A stretch of DNA of 64,000 nucleotides from Micromonospora sp. M71_S20 (GTDB taxonomy: Bacteria > Actinomycetota > Actinomycetes > Mycobacteriales > Micromonosporaceae), in assembly GCF_003664255.1 (NCBI RefSeq), contig NZ_RCCV01000001.1:1984001-2048000 (forward strand), read 5' to 3'. Within the stretch, counting starts at the first letter, position 1. Every line of letters begins with the position of its first letter. Positions 50,946 to 60,818 of this stretch are shown piece by piece. The notes beneath the pieces were generated by a model that made no database searches, had not been told where the DNA came from, and saw only the letters and a program-made list of their open reading frames with translations. A program made the position numbers and the translations under genes.

Positions 50946-52523
50946 TTACTGCTGGTGTCCGCCGGGGGCCGGCGGGGGTGGTGCCGTCGGCGCGGCGCCG
51001 GGCGGCTGCCAGGCACCAGCCTGGGGTGCCGGCGGCGCACCGTACGGGTGGGTCCCGCCGGTGGGCGTCGGGCCGTACCCGGGCGGGGGTCCCGCCTGGG
51101 GCGGTGCGGGCATGCCCGGTGCCCCGCCGGGTGGCGGATATCCGGGCGCGCCGAACTGCGGGTTACCGTGCGACCCGACCGGTGCGCCGCCGGCCGGCGG
51201 GTGGCCGGGGGGCGGCGGGTAACCGGGCGGACCGGCCTGCGGGCCGCCGGCCGGTGGATAGCCCGGCGGCGGATAGCCGGGCGGGCCGCCGGGTGGCGGG
51301 TACCCGGGCGGGCCGGGCCGGGCAGCGGTCGCCTTCCGTCGGGACCGACGCACCAGCACGATCACGAGGATCAGCAACGCGACGGGCACGAGCAGGCAGA
51401 GCGCACCCCGGACCAGCGCGCCGGTGTCCTTCTTCATGCTGATCGACACCGCCGGCCCGTCGTCCTTCTGCGGCTCCGCCGCGCCCGCGGACGGGGCGGC
51501 GCCGTTCGCGGCACCGGCGAGCAACGGGTGCGCGTCCACCGCCGGCACCGAGCGGGTCAGCGCGGCGAGCGGGTCGATCGCGCCGAAGCCGTACTGGCTG
51601 TCGCGGCCGGCCGGGCCCTGGTCCCGGGCGGTGCGGATCAGCCGGTTCGCCACGTTGGCCGCGTCGAGGTCCGGGTACTTCGCGCGGACCAGCGCCGCCA
51701 CCCCGGAGGTGATGGCGGCGGCGTCGCTCGTGCCGCTGCCGATGCCGTAACCGTTGGAGGACACCGACGCGGACCGGGGAGAGATGATCTCCTGCATCGG
51801 CGCGGCGAGCACGGCCTCCCGGCCGGTGGCGCTCTGCGCGAAGAACTCGCCGTTCTTCGCCAGCCCGGTCACCGCGATGACACCGGGGATGTTCGCGGGG
51901 CTGGTGACGACGCGGTCGTTCTGCAGCCGGTTGCCGGCCGAGGCGATCAGCACGACGTCCTTGTCCAGGGCGTACCGGACGGCGGCGATCTCGTCGGGGG
52001 TCGCCGCCGTGCCCGTCCCGACGGACATGTTAATCACGTCGGCGCCGGCGTCGGCCGCCCAGCGGATGCCCGCCGAGAGGTCTGCCGAGTCGAAGGAGTC
52101 GCCCATCGCGACGGGCAGGATCTTCGCCTCCGGGGCGATGCCCAGGTGCCGCATCGCGCCACCGCCCCGGGACGCGATGATCCCGGCCATCGCCGAACCG
52201 TGGGCCTTCCTGGCGTCGTCGTCACGGCGACCGTCGGCCGCCGTCCCGGAGCCGATGCCCTTGCCCGGCAGGACCTGACCGCGCAGGTCCGGCAGGTTGG
52301 GGTTGACCCCGGTGTCGATGACCGCGACGGTGACGCCCTTGCCCCTGGTGAGCTTGTGGGCCTGCGGGATCTTCAGGGTGTCGAGGTACCACTGGAGGCC
52401 ACGCACCGTGTCGGCGCGTGCCGGGGCCGGCGCGACCAGTGGACCGGAACCGGCGCCGACGACAAACGCCAGCGCCGCGACGGCCAGCCGGAGCTTGGGC
52501 CGCGAAGGCTTCCCCGCACGCAT
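50946..52523 (-). CDS. mycP: Mycosin-type subtilisin protease (second copy) with Pro-rich tail
   Basis: A 525-residue S8 protease. Signal peptide to about Ala37, Asp70 (AVIDTG), His108 in KAHGSAMAG (HGS where HGT is usual), Asn198 (SAGN) and Ser266 (GSGTSDAAA). A membrane helix lies at about 372-392, and then an RRSRRK stop and about 130 residues of Gly-Tyr-Pro-Pro-Pro type repeats in the cytoplasm. Mycosins in ESX clusters stabilise the complex and cut some substrates. Encoded in line with the WXG100 and PPE-like genes, so it is the more likely core MycP. Confidence 0.9.
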   Translation of the reverse strand: MRAGKPSRPKLRLAVAALAFVVGAGSGPLVAPAPARADTVRGLQWYLDTLKIPQAHKLTRGKGVTVAVIDTGVNPNLPDLRGQVLPGKGIGSGTAADGRRDDDARKAHGSAMAGIIASRGGGAMRHLGIAPEAKILPVAMGDSFDSADLSAGIRWAADAGADVINMSVGTGTAATPDEIAAVRYALDKDVVLIASAGNRLQNDRVVTSPANIPGVIAVTGLAKNGEFFAQSATGREAVLAAPMQEIISPRSASVSSNGYGIGSGTSDAAAITSGVAALVRAKYPDLDAANVANRLIRTARDQGPAGRDSQYGFGAIDPLAALTRSVPAVDAHPLLAGAANGAAPSAGAAEPQKDDGPAVSISMKKDTGALVRGALCLLVPVALLILVIVLVRRSRRKATAARPGPPGYPPPGGPPGYPPPGYPPAGGPQAGPPGYPPPPGHPPAGGAPVGSHGNPQFGAPGYPPPGGAPGMPAPPQAGPPPGYGPTPTGGTHPYGAPPAPQAGAWQPPGAAPTAPPPPAPGGHQQ

Positions 52524-52605
52524 GATTCTCCCAGGACCTATCGACGCACAACGCGACGCGGCTCCGACCCGGTCGAACCGGACCGGAGCCGCGTCGGCGA
52601 TTGTG

Positions 52606-52884
52606 TCAGTTCCACGCCTTGGCGTTGCTCATCTCGGTGCTGACGTAGTTCTCGCGGGCGATGCCCACGGCGCCACCGATGTCGTTCAGGATCTTGTTGA
52701 TGTCCCGGACGGCGGCGTCCCACTGCGCCTGGTGCTGCTCGTACGCGGCACGGTCCTCACCGTCCCACTGGAGCTTCGACAGCATCGAACGCAGCGTGTC
52801 CAGCTTCTCGTCGATGGTCTTCGAGATGGCCATCATCTGCTGGTTGCTGCTCTCGAGGACCGCGTAGTCAACCTTGATGCTCAT
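52606..52884 (-). CDS. WXG100 (ESAT-6-like) protein A
   Basis: A 92-residue helical hairpin protein with the WDG turn at 40-42 and a C-terminal YVSTE (Tyr80-Glu84) fitting the YxxxD/E export signal. WXG100 proteins are secreted as dimers through the EccC-powered channel. The ATG at 52882-52884 has a GAGGAAC ribosome site. It pairs with the next gene. Confidence 0.94.
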   Translation of the reverse strand: MSIKVDYAVLESSNQQMMAISKTIDEKLDTLRSMLSKLQWDGEDRAAYEQHQAQWDAAVRDINKILNDIGGAVGIARENYVSTEMSNAKAWN

Positions 52885-52912
52885 GAGTTCCTCCTCTGCT
52901 CGTCTCGGCGGA

Positions 52913-53221
52913 TCACGGGTTGAGTGCAGAGTGGAACTTGTCCAGCATCTGCTGCTGCTCTTCGTCGTTGACCTGGTGCGTCGTACCCGACTTGTCGAGC
53001 AGGTCGGCGATGTTGTCCATCGCCGTCAGCAGCTTGCCCGTGTCCTCGTTCCAGCGCTGCATGAGCGACTGGAAGCCGGTGGACGCCTGCCCCTTCCAGG
53101 CGATGGCCAGGTCGTCGACCACGTTCCACAGCTTCTTCAGCTCGCCGTCGACCTCGCTGCGCGTGGAGCGCACGTCACCCGCGGCGGTATGCAGAGTCGC
53201 TGCTTCGACCTCGAACGCCAT
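52913..53221 (-). CDS. WXG100 (CFP-10/ESAT-6-like) protein B
   Basis: A 102-residue WXG100 protein with the WKG turn at 42-44 (LAIAWKGQASTGFQSL). It lacks a clear YxxxD/E at the C-terminus (KSGTTHQVNDEEQQQ), so the partner WXG100 protein probably supplies the export signal of the dimer. A TACGGT -10 lies about 95 bp upstream. The two WXG100 genes are 28 bp apart. Confidence 0.94.
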   Translation of the reverse strand: MAFEVEAATLHTAAGDVRSTRSEVDGELKKLWNVVDDLAIAWKGQASTGFQSLMQRWNEDTGKLLTAMDNIADLLDKSGTTHQVNDEEQQQMLDKFHSALNP

Positions 53222-53313
53222 GCTTCACACCCTTCCGTCTTCTTGTGGCGGCGCAGTCGCCGCGTCCTCCCCCGCCGCAAGGCAATCACCCCACCGACGG
53301 ACACTCAGCCAAG

Positions 53314-53319
53314 ACCGTA
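53314..53319 (-). promoter_or_regulatory. -10 element upstream of the WXG100 pair
   Basis: Minus-strand CTACGGT lies 93 bp before the WXG100 B start in a gap free of genes (53222-53390). The same CTACG(A/G)T hexamer type recurs upstream of the eccC and eccE genes, suggesting common promoters. Confidence 0.4.
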
Positions 53320-53390
53320 GCGGACGGTGTCCACCACGCGCAGCCCTGCCCTGAGTGGTTACACAAAAGCCGCCGAAGGGTCCCGCCCGG

Positions 53391-53663
53391 CTAGGAGGAA
53401 CGGGAGTACGAGCGGACGTGCATCACCAGGCCGACCACGAAGATGAGGGCCAGCATCGATACGAGCACCCACTGCACCGCGTCGTCGGCGAGGGTGCCGA
53501 GGGCCAGCCCGAACGCCGCCACCCCACTGAGCAGGACGAGTTCCATCGCCCTGCGGGCCACCCGCGACCGGGCGAGCTGCGCGACCAACCCCAGGACGAC
53601 GAAGACCGGAATGGTCGTCAGCGCGTACCCGAACAACATGCTCTGCCACACGGTGGCACCCAA
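53391..53663 (-). CDS. Small membrane protein of the T7SS locus
   Basis: A 90-residue protein with three hydrophobic segments (LFGYALTTIPVFVVLGLVA, LVLLSGVAAFGLALGTL, WVLVSMLALIFVVGLVMHV). The track of codons starts at a TTG (53661-53663); a GTG four codons in is also possible. No family recognised. Between the WXG100 pair and a larger membrane protein on the same strand, so likely an accessory secretion component. Confidence 0.68.
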   Translation of the reverse strand: MGATVWQSMLFGYALTTIPVFVVLGLVAQLARSRVARRAMELVLLSGVAAFGLALGTLADDAVQWVLVSMLALIFVVGLVMHVRSYSRSS

Positions 53664-53680
53664 CCTCTCGGCCCGGTCGC

Positions 53681-54409
53681 TCAGGCCCGGTAGAAGCCCG
53701 AATCCTGCACCCAGTCGATCTTGATGTCCTGGATGTCGGGGTCGGCGTCGCCGGTCGCCCAGCCCGGACGGGAGTCCGAGACGAAGTTGTACTGGCTGTT
53801 ACCGCGGAACGCCGACGCCACCGTGGAGAACAGCGCGCCGATGTCCGTGAAGATGAGCCCGAGGATCGCGGCGGTGGCGGTGAGGCCGGCCACCCCGATC
53901 GCCTGCGCCAGCGGCGCGGTCGCCGGGAACGCCTGCAGGGCCACGGCCGCGATGACCGCGATGAGGATCGGCACCAACGCGCCGACCAGGGCGTCGATCG
54001 AGGCGTTGAAGTGGTCGCGGACGGCGGTCAGCGCGTCCTTGTTGGCGTTGAGCGCCTCCGCGAGCGCCCCGATCTCGGCGTTCAGCTTCTGCACGAAGGC
54101 GTCGAACGCGTCCCGGTCCTCGAAGTCCCACTCGTCGCTGGAGGGGATCACGCTCTCCAGCGCCGCGCCGAACTGGTCGCCGCCCAGGAAGCGGGCCGCG
54201 TCGCCCCACTCCTTGATGGACTGGTTGACCTCGTCGTTGTCGAACGTCTCGAGGTGGATGATGGCGGCGGTCAGGAACGCGGCGCCGACCAGCCACACCC
54301 AGTTGGCCCGGGCCGCCCCGGCCAGCGAGCGGACCGGCGCGGTCTGCGCGGCGACGCTGTGCGTCCCCACCACCGAGCCCGAGGAATTCGCGATCAGGAT
54401 CTCCGGCAT
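53681..54409 (-). CDS. T7SS-locus membrane protein with WXG-like helical segment
   Basis: A 242-residue protein. One helix near residues 37-53, a helical soluble stretch (about 60-140) with DRDAFDAFVQKLNAEIGALA and VRDHFNASIDALVGALVPIL, then two to three membrane helices (AVIAAVALQAFPATAPLAQA and onward) and a C-terminal soluble tail ending in DWVQDSGFYRA. The ATG at 54407-54409 follows GGAGGG. The layout, a long helical pair plus membrane anchor, is frequent in actinobacterial T7SS neighbourhoods, but no function is known. Confidence 0.75.
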   Translation of the reverse strand: MPEILIANSSGSVVGTHSVAAQTAPVRSLAGAARANWVWLVGAAFLTAAIIHLETFDNDEVNQSIKEWGDAARFLGGDQFGAALESVIPSSDEWDFEDRDAFDAFVQKLNAEIGALAEALNANKDALTAVRDHFNASIDALVGALVPILIAVIAAVALQAFPATAPLAQAIGVAGLTATAAILGLIFTDIGALFSTVASAFRGNSQYNFVSDSRPGWATGDADPDIQDIKIDWVQDSGFYRA

Positions 54410-54440
54410 CGAGCCCTCCCTGCGTCCCGCACCCGCGAGG

Positions 54441-54734
54441 TCACTTGACCACCCAGGGCTGGTCCGACTTCTCCCAGTTGAGCGCGCTCTGTTCGAGGTT
54501 GGCGGCGGCCCTCTCCAGGTGCTCGACGCCGGTGCGCAGGTTGTCGAGGTGACCGTCGACGGCATCGTTGTGCGCGCTGACGGCGGACAGGCCGAGCAGC
54601 GTCATGGACATGCCCGACAGTTTGACGCCCTCCAGCGCCCGCTGCGCGTTGCGCAGGTAGGCCATCGGGCCGTCGGCGGCCGCGAGCTTCTGCCCGGCCT
54701 TGCGGATGGCGTCGACGTCGACGACGTTGGCCAC
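54441..54734 (-). CDS. EspC-like type VII secretion target
   Basis: A 97-residue helical protein: VVDVDAIRKAGQKLAAADGP, then LLGLSAVSAHNDAVDGHLDN, then AAANLEQSALNWEKSDQPW. It has the pattern of EspC/DUF2580 proteins; WEKSD stands where those have YxxxD. The GTG at 54732-54734 is preceded by GAGAGG. It lies between the YbaB-like gene and the membrane protein gene. It is likely secreted by, or part of, the EccC-dependent system. Confidence 0.72.
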   Translation of the reverse strand: MANVVDVDAIRKAGQKLAAADGPMAYLRNAQRALEGVKLSGMSMTLLGLSAVSAHNDAVDGHLDNLRTGVEHLERAAANLEQSALNWEKSDQPWVVK

Positions 54735-54750
54735 TGACCCTCTCCTCTCG

Positions 54751-55173
54751 TCAGCCGCGCAGCCGGCGCAGCGGGTCGTTGAGATCCACCCCGAACTGCT
54801 GGAACCACTCCTCCGGGGTGACCTTGCCCGCCTCGGCCCGTCGGACCAGGTCGGCGCCGCCGAGCATCTCCTCCAGCAGCTCGCGCTGCCGCTCGGCGTG
54901 CGCGTCGTAGGCGGCGTCGATGGCGGCCTGCAGCGACTCGGCCAGGCTGAAGCTGTCCAGCCGCATCGCCCGGGCGTCGATCTGGACGTCGCCGACCTTC
55001 ATGTCGCCGTCGACGGTGACCTGGACCAGGCCGTCCGGGCTCTCCCCGACGACCCGCAGCTCGGCGCGCTGCCGCTGGAAGTCCGCGAGCCGGCGCTGCT
55101 GCTCCTGCGCCTGGCGCAGGATGCCCTCGAGTCCGGCCCCGCCCATGCCGCCGGGCGTCCACGATGTGCTCAA
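54751..55173 (-). CDS. YbaB/EbfC-family (EspL-like) protein
   Basis: A 140-residue protein with the YbaB fold: LEGILRQAQEQQRRLADFQR, then DGLVQVTVDGDMKVGDVQID, then SLQAAIDAAYDAHAERQREL. Free-standing YbaB binds DNA, but homologues inside ESX loci (EspL) act as chaperone-like partners of secreted proteins, and location favours that. The start is a TTG at 55171-55173. It is 17 bp upstream of the EspC-like gene. Confidence 0.85.
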   Translation of the reverse strand: MSTSWTPGGMGGAGLEGILRQAQEQQRRLADFQRQRAELRVVGESPDGLVQVTVDGDMKVGDVQIDARAMRLDSFSLAESLQAAIDAAYDAHAERQRELLEEMLGGADLVRRAEAGKVTPEEWFQQFGVDLNDPLRRLRG

Positions 55174-55268
55174 AACGGTCCTCTCGTCGGCTGCGACGCT
55201 CGTGCCGCAGGTTACCGGATGCCGTCACACCGGGGCGGTCCCGCCGACCGCCGTCTCGGCGGGGGACC

Positions 55269-58200
55269 TCAGGCCGGCTCCGACCAGGCGGTCTGGATGA
55301 GCTGCTGGCCGTCGCGGCGGCGCACCAGCGTGCCCCGACCGGGCGGCTGCGGGCTCGGCCGCAGCGTGCCGAAGACCGCGCCCTCCTCCCGGTTGCCGGA
55401 CATCAGCAGGCCGGGCTGGTCCAGCTCGCGCAGGCGTTGCAGGACCGGCTCGTAGAGCGCCCGGGCCACGCCACCCACCCGCCGGGTGACGATCAGGTGC
55501 AGGCCGATGTCGCGGGCCTGGGGCAGCAGCTCGTGCAGGGCGCTGAGCGGGTTGTTGCCGCCCGAGGCGACCAGGTCGTAGTCGTCGACCAGGATGTAGA
55601 GGTCCGGCCCCTTCCACCAGCTGCGGTCGCGCAACTGCGCGGTGGTGACATCCGGGCCGGGCAGCCGGTTGGACAGCGCGCTGCGGATCGACGCGAGCCC
55701 CTGCGCGAACACCTGATTCGACGGCGCGTAGTCGAGCAGGTGGTCCCCCTCGACCGCACCGAGCAGACCGCGCCGGTAGTCGGCGATGACCAGCCGGGCC
55801 TGCGCCGGGGTGTACCGCTCCGTGATGCCCCGCGCGATCAGCCGCAGCAGGTTGGTCTTGCCGCACTCGGCGTCGCCGAAGACCGTCAGGTGCGGCTCGT
55901 TGACGAGGTCGAGGTAGACCGGGGCCAGCGCCGACTCGTTGACGCCGATCGGCAGGCCCGGCGCCGACCGGTCGGCGACCCGGGCCAGCTCGCTGAGGGG
56001 CAGCCTGCGCGGCAGCAGTCGTACCTTCGGCGCCGGCTGGCCCTTCCAGGCCTCCGCGACGTGCCGGGACAGGGCGATGGACGCCTCGGTCAGGTCGTCG
56101 ATGTCGCGCCGGCCGTCGATCCGGGAGATGGCGGTCAGGAAGTGCAGCTTGTCGCGGGTCAGGCCGCGGCCGGGCGAGCCGGTCGGGACGTTCGCCGCCG
56201 CCCGCCGGTCGATCTCCGACTCGTTGGCGTCACCGAGACGCAGCTCCAGCTTCGTGCCGAGCAGGTCCCGCATGTTGATCCGGATCTCCGCCCACCGCAC
56301 GGCGGTCAGCACCACGTGCACGCCGAAGCCCAGGCCACGGTTGGCCAGGGTGGTGATCGTCTGCTCCAGCTCCTCGTACTCCTGGCGCAGCGTGTTCCAG
56401 CCGTCGACGACGAGGAAGACGTCGCCGAACGGGTCGTCGGCGAACTCCCCGGCCGCCCGGCGGCGGCGGTAGCTCGCCACCGAGTCGATGCCGTGCTGGG
56501 CGAACCGGTTCTCCCGCTCGTCCAGGACGGCCACCACCTCGGCCACCGTACGGCGTACCGCCTCGGTGTCCCGCCGCCCGGCCACGCCGGCCGTGTGCGG
56601 CAGCCCGTCCAGGCTGCGCAGCGCGCCACCACCGAAGTCCAGGCAGAAGAACTGCACCTCGCGCGGGGTGTGGGTGAGCGCGAGCGAGGCGAGCATGGAG
56701 CGCAGCATCGTGCTCTTGCCGCTGAGCGAGGCGCCGACGATCACCACGTTGCCGCCCGCGCCGGCCAGGTCCACGAGCATCGGGTCACGGCGCTGCTCGT
56801 ACGGCCGGTCCACGATGCCCACCGGAGCGGCCAGCCGCCCGCGACCACCCCACGAGGCGGTGCAGAGGCCGTACCTCGGGTCGACGCTCAGCGGCGGCAG
56901 CAGCTCGCCCAGGCCCGGCGGCTCCGCCAGCGGCGGCAGCCAGACCTGGTGCGCCGGGCGGCCCCGCCCCTTCAGCCGGTCGATCAGCACGTCCAGCATC
57001 GCCACGGCCTTGCCGTCGGCGGGCTGCTCCGGCTCGGGCGCGTCCGGCACCGGCAGGGTCGGGTTCTGCACCGGCACGAAGTCCACCCCGTACCGGACGA
57101 TCCGGCGCTGCACCAGCGCCCGCGACGACACGCCGGCCTGCCCCGGGGCGCGGTACGGCCCGGACACGTACGCGGCCCGGAACCGCAGCATGGTGCTGGT
57201 GTCGGTCTTCAGGTAGCCGTGGCCGGGGGCGTTGGGCAGCTCGTACGCGTCCGGCACGCCGAGCACGATCCGGCTCTCCACCGCCGAGAAGGTACGCAGA
57301 CCGATCCGGTACGACAGGTGGGTGTCCAGGCCGCGCAGCTTGCCCTCCTCCAGCCGCTGGCTGGCCAGCAGCAGGTGCACGCCGAGCGACCGACCCAGCC
57401 GGCCGATCATCACGAAGAGGTCGATGAAGTCGGGCTTCGCGGCGAGCAGCTCGCTGAACTCGTCGCAGATGATGAGCAGGCTGGGCATCGGGTCCAGCGG
57501 CTCGCCGGCCGCCCGGGCCTTCTCGTAGTCGTAGCGGGAGACGTAGTTGCCGGCGGCCCGCAGCACCTCCTGGCGGCGGGTCATCTCACCGGCCAGCGCG
57601 TCCTTCATGCGGTCGACCAGCGGCAGCTCGTCGGCCAGGTTGGTGATCACCGCGCTGGTGTGCGGCAGCGCGTCCAGCGAGGCGAAGGTGGCGCCGCCCT
57701 TGAAGTCGACCAGGACGAAGTTGAGCTCCTCGGAGGAGTGCGTCACCGCCAGCGCGCCGACGATCGTGCGCAGCAGCTCGCTCTTGCCGGAACCGGTCGC
57801 GCCGATGATCAGGCCGTGCGGGCCCATGCCCTCGTGCGCGGACTCCTTGAAGTCCAGCTCGACCACGTTGCCGTCCGGCCCGACGCCGAGCGGGATGCGC
57901 AGCCGGTCGCGGTGGCTGCGCGGGCGCCAGGTCTGCTGCACGTCGACCGCGGCGGCGTCGCCGACGCCGAGCAGGTCCGGCAGCTCCATGCTCTTCGCCA
58001 GCGGCTCCTCCGACGTGGTCTGCTGCTGCGACAGCCGGTACGGGGCGATCTGCCGGGCCAGCCCCTCGGCGGCGGCCTCGGTGAGCCGGTCCGGCCGGCC
58101 GAGCCGGGACGAGGAGGTGCCGCGGACCAGTTCGAGGGAGCTGCCGTCGCCCACGTCGAGGCAGAGCAGCCAGCGGCCGGCGTCCCGGGGCACGGTGCCG

Positions 58201-59231
58201 GAGAGGTCGATGACGGTCGCGCCGAGCAGCCCCGGCCCCATGAGCTGGCAGGCGGCCGAGACCTCACCGCCGTCGATCACCACCACGAGGTGCGCCGCGG
58301 TGGTCAGCGGCTTCGCCTCCGGCGCGAACCGGGGCCGGCCGGCCAGCTCGCCGGCGAGCGCCTCCTCGGCCTCCGCGAGGCTGGCGAAGACCATCCGGCG
58401 GGCGCCCGCCGCGTCGGTGCGGGCGCTGTGGTGGTTGTGCGGCAGCCACTTCACCCAGTCCCAGGACGGCTGCCGGTCGGGCGCGGCGACGATCGCGACG
58501 ACCATGTCGTCGGGGGCGTGGAAGGTGGCGAGCTGGCCGAGCGCGGCCCGCGTCAGGTCGAGCACCGGCTCCCGGTCGCCGCGCAGCACCACCCGGCTGA
58601 ACGCCCGCACGGAGAGCGCGGTCGGCAGGTCCGGCACGCTCGAGTGGGCGCGGACGAAGCGACGCAGCGCGATGGCGCTCATCGGCTCCAGGTCCTCGAC
58701 CGGCTTGGTCTCCGGCGGGACGATCTCCACGGCCAGGCGCTGCGGACCGGTGGCGATCCGGGTCTCGCCGAAGTCGTCCTCGGTGATCCGCCGCTCCCAC
58801 AGCCGCCGGGAGGCGGCGATCGACCAGAGCGCGTCCGGCTCCGGGTGCCGCCAGGCCATCGCCGCCCGCTGCTGCTCGGCGGCGCGCCGGGTGCGCTTGC
58901 GCATCTGGGCCAGGTAGCGCATGTAGTCGCGCCGGTCGGCGTTGAGTTCGGCCTTGTCGTTGTTGCCGTTGCTCAGCGACCCGAGCGCCATGCCCAGCAT
59001 CGAGACGCCGAAGAGGCCGCCGGCGATGTAGGTCATCGTGCCGCCGCCCCGGCCCGCGTAGAGGAACGCCATGGCGCCCACGCCGCAGACCATCGGCAGG
59101 ATCATCAGCAGCTGCCCCATCCCGCGCGGGGTGGGCTCGGGCAGCTCCGGAGGCGACTCCAGCAGCACCTCGCCTCGCGGCAGCGCAGGCCCCGGCTGAC
59201 GCGGGAGCCGGCGGAACACCACCGTGCTCAC
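55269..59231 (-). CDS. eccC: EccC, FtsK/SpoIIIE-type motor ATPase of type VII secretion
   Basis: A 1320-residue single-chain EccC. Two N-terminal helices (about 38-87), then three ATPase domains. Domain 1 has Walker A GATGSGKS (477-484) and Walker B with Asp590-Glu591 (CDEF). Domain 2 has GASLSGKS (833-840) but VVDGW (943-944), lacking the catalytic Glu. Domain 3 has GDAECGKT (1119-1126) and VDDYD (1216-1217), again without Glu. The pattern agrees with the known model that domain 1 hydrolyses ATP while 2 and 3 bind substrate. The GTG is at 59229-59231. Divergent from eccD. Confidence 0.96.
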   Translation of the reverse strand: MSTVVFRRLPRQPGPALPRGEVLLESPPELPEPTPRGMGQLLMILPMVCGVGAMAFLYAGRGGGTMTYIAGGLFGVSMLGMALGSLSNGNNDKAELNADRRDYMRYLAQMRKRTRRAAEQQRAAMAWRHPEPDALWSIAASRRLWERRITEDDFGETRIATGPQRLAVEIVPPETKPVEDLEPMSAIALRRFVRAHSSVPDLPTALSVRAFSRVVLRGDREPVLDLTRAALGQLATFHAPDDMVVAIVAAPDRQPSWDWVKWLPHNHHSARTDAAGARRMVFASLAEAEEALAGELAGRPRFAPEAKPLTTAAHLVVVIDGGEVSAACQLMGPGLLGATVIDLSGTVPRDAGRWLLCLDVGDGSSLELVRGTSSSRLGRPDRLTEAAAEGLARQIAPYRLSQQQTTSEEPLAKSMELPDLLGVGDAAAVDVQQTWRPRSHRDRLRIPLGVGPDGNVVELDFKESAHEGMGPHGLIIGATGSGKSELLRTIVGALAVTHSSEELNFVLVDFKGGATFASLDALPHTSAVITNLADELPLVDRMKDALAGEMTRRQEVLRAAGNYVSRYDYEKARAAGEPLDPMPSLLIICDEFSELLAAKPDFIDLFVMIGRLGRSLGVHLLLASQRLEEGKLRGLDTHLSYRIGLRTFSAVESRIVLGVPDAYELPNAPGHGYLKTDTSTMLRFRAAYVSGPYRAPGQAGVSSRALVQRRIVRYGVDFVPVQNPTLPVPDAPEPEQPADGKAVAMLDVLIDRLKGRGRPAHQVWLPPLAEPPGLGELLPPLSVDPRYGLCTASWGGRGRLAAPVGIVDRPYEQRRDPMLVDLAGAGGNVVIVGASLSGKSTMLRSMLASLALTHTPREVQFFCLDFGGGALRSLDGLPHTAGVAGRRDTEAVRRTVAEVVAVLDERENRFAQHGIDSVASYRRRRAAGEFADDPFGDVFLVVDGWNTLRQEYEELEQTITTLANRGLGFGVHVVLTAVRWAEIRINMRDLLGTKLELRLGDANESEIDRRAAANVPTGSPGRGLTRDKLHFLTAISRIDGRRDIDDLTEASIALSRHVAEAWKGQPAPKVRLLPRRLPLSELARVADRSAPGLPIGVNESALAPVYLDLVNEPHLTVFGDAECGKTNLLRLIARGITERYTPAQARLVIADYRRGLLGAVEGDHLLDYAPSNQVFAQGLASIRSALSNRLPGPDVTTAQLRDRSWWKGPDLYILVDDYDLVASGGNNPLSALHELLPQARDIGLHLIVTRRVGGVARALYEPVLQRLRELDQPGLLMSGNREEGAVFGTLRPSPQPPGRGTLVRRRDGQQLIQTAWSEPA

Positions 59232-59295
59232 GGCTGTCTCCTCCCCAGAAGCGGCCCTGATGAAGTTCGGCGAGCGACCGGAGTCGTCGGGTGGG

Positions 59296-59382
59296 CATCG
59301 TACGTGCCCGCCATCGTAGGTAATCTCCCGTGGGCGTCAGGAACCCGTGCGTCGGCGTCGCCGGCCAGGGGTGATCGTAGAG
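59296..59382. promoter_or_regulatory. eccC-eccD divergent promoter region with ATCGTA repeats
   Basis: CATCGTACG (59296-59304), CATCGTAGG (59312-59320) and GATCGTAGAG (59373-59382) repeat within the 168-bp gap. On the minus strand they read CTACGAT/GTACGAT, a good actinobacterial -10 for eccC; on the plus strand TAGGTAATCT after the second copy could serve eccD. The same ATCGTAGG occurs in the eccE-eccB gap. Confidence 0.45.
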
Positions 59383-59399
59383 AGCGCGAGGAGGCCACT

Positions 59400-60797
59400 G
59401 TGGCGACGAAGACGGCGACCGGCGGCCTGAGCCGGATCACCATCGTGGCGCCCCGCACCCGGATGGACCTCGCGCTGCCGTCGGACGTACCGCTCGCCGA
59501 CCTGCTGCCGACCCTGCTCCGTTACGCGGGTGAGGACCTGGCCGACGAGGGGGTGCGGCACGGCGGCTGGAGCCTGGCCCGGCTGGGCGGCCAGCCGCTG
59601 GACGGCGGCCGGACCGCCACGCAGCTCGGCATCCGCGACGGCGAGGTGCTCTACTTCAACCCCCGGTCCGCCACCGCGCCGGAGATCGTCTTCGACGACG
59701 TGGTCGACGCCGTCGCCACCGCCACCAACCAGCGCCCGGGCGCCTGGCAGGTCGGCACCACCCGTTCCTTCGCGGTGCTCTTCGCCGCCGCGGCGCTCGG
59801 CGCCGGCGCGGTGGCGGCGCTGTTCACCGGGCCGCCGCACCTGCCGGGCGCGCTGGCCGCGCTGATCGTCGCGGTCGCCCTGGTGGTCGCCGCGGCCGTG
59901 TTGTCCCGGGCCGCCGCCGACAGCGCGACCGGGTCGGTGCTGGGGGTCGTCGGCCTGGCGTACGCGGGGGTCGGCGGCCTGCTGCTGCTCGCCGGCGACC
60001 GCCCGTTGACGGAGCTGGCCGCCCCGCACGTGCTCCTCGGCGCCACGGCGGTGGTGCTCTGCGCGGCGGTGGCCGCGCTGGCCGTCGGCGACCGGCTGCC
60101 GCTCTTCTTCGGCGCGGTCGCGGTCGGCGCCGTCACCGGCCTCGGCGCGGTGGTCAGCCTGGCCTTCGACACCGACGCGCCGGCCGCCGCCGCGGTGGTG
60201 GCCGCGATCGCGTTCGGCGCGGTGCCGGCGCTGCCGATGGCGGCGTACCGGCTGGCCCGGCTGCCGGTCCCGTCCATCCCGACCGGCCCCGACGACCTCA
60301 AGAGCGACACCGAGTCGGTGGACGGCCGGCAGGTCCTGCAGCTCAGCGAGCGGGCCGACGAGTTCCTGACCGGTTTGCTCTGGACGGTGTCGCTGCTGGT
60401 GCTCGGCGCCCAGGTCGTGCTCGCGCTGCACGGCAGCCTGCCGGCGGTGCTGCTCTGCCTCGTGCTGGCCCTGCTGTCGCTGCTGCGGGCCCGGCCGTTC
60501 CTGGGCCGCGCCCAGCGCACCCCGGTGCTGTTCGCCGGCACCGCCGGGCTCGGTCTGACCGCCGCCGCCACGTTCGGCAACGGCTCCACGGCGGTACGCC
60601 TCGGCGTGATCCTGGGCGGCCTGGTGCTCGCGGCCGTGGTGAGCCTGATCTACGGGCTCACCGTGGCCGGCAAGCGGATCTCCCCGGTCTGGGGCCGGCT
60701 GCTCGACATCGTGGAGATCATGCTGATCATCGCGCTGGTCCCGCTGGCCGTCTGGGTCGTCGGCCTCTACGGCTGGATCGTCAACCTCCGCCCCTGA
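59400..60797 (+). CDS. eccD: EccD, polytopic membrane channel component
   Basis: A 465-residue T7SS core protein. The N-terminal ubiquitin-like domain spans about residues 10-95 (SRITIVAPRTRMDLALPSDV, QLGIRDGEVLYFNPR). Eleven hydrophobic helices follow from about 120 to the end (FAVLFAAAALGAGAVAALFT to IALVPLAVWVVGLYGWIV). A cytosolic loop at about 295-325 links helices 6 and 7. The GTG at 59400 follows GAGGAGG. EccD forms the membrane vestibule with EccB, C and E. Confidence 0.95.
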   Translation: MATKTATGGLSRITIVAPRTRMDLALPSDVPLADLLPTLLRYAGEDLADEGVRHGGWSLARLGGQPLDGGRTATQLGIRDGEVLYFNPRSATAPEIVFDDVVDAVATATNQRPGAWQVGTTRSFAVLFAAAALGAGAVAALFTGPPHLPGALAALIVAVALVVAAAVLSRAAADSATGSVLGVVGLAYAGVGGLLLLAGDRPLTELAAPHVLLGATAVVLCAAVAALAVGDRLPLFFGAVAVGAVTGLGAVVSLAFDTDAPAAAAVVAAIAFGAVPALPMAAYRLARLPVPSIPTGPDDLKSDTESVDGRQVLQLSERADEFLTGLLWTVSLLVLGAQVVLALHGSLPAVLLCLVLALLSLLRARPFLGRAQRTPVLFAGTAGLGLTAAATFGNGSTAVRLGVILGGLVLAAVVSLIYGLTVAGKRISPVWGRLLDIVEIMLIIALVPLAVWVVGLYGWIVNLRP

Positions 60798-60818
60798 CCG
60801 GCTCTTTCGTCCCCGTTC

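Noticed and set aside
55164..59399. An upstream extension of the eccD frame over more than 4 kb
   Set aside because: It is antisense to eccC, lacks any motif, and the EccD ubiquitin-like domain begins directly after the GTG at 59400 with a strong GAGGAGG.
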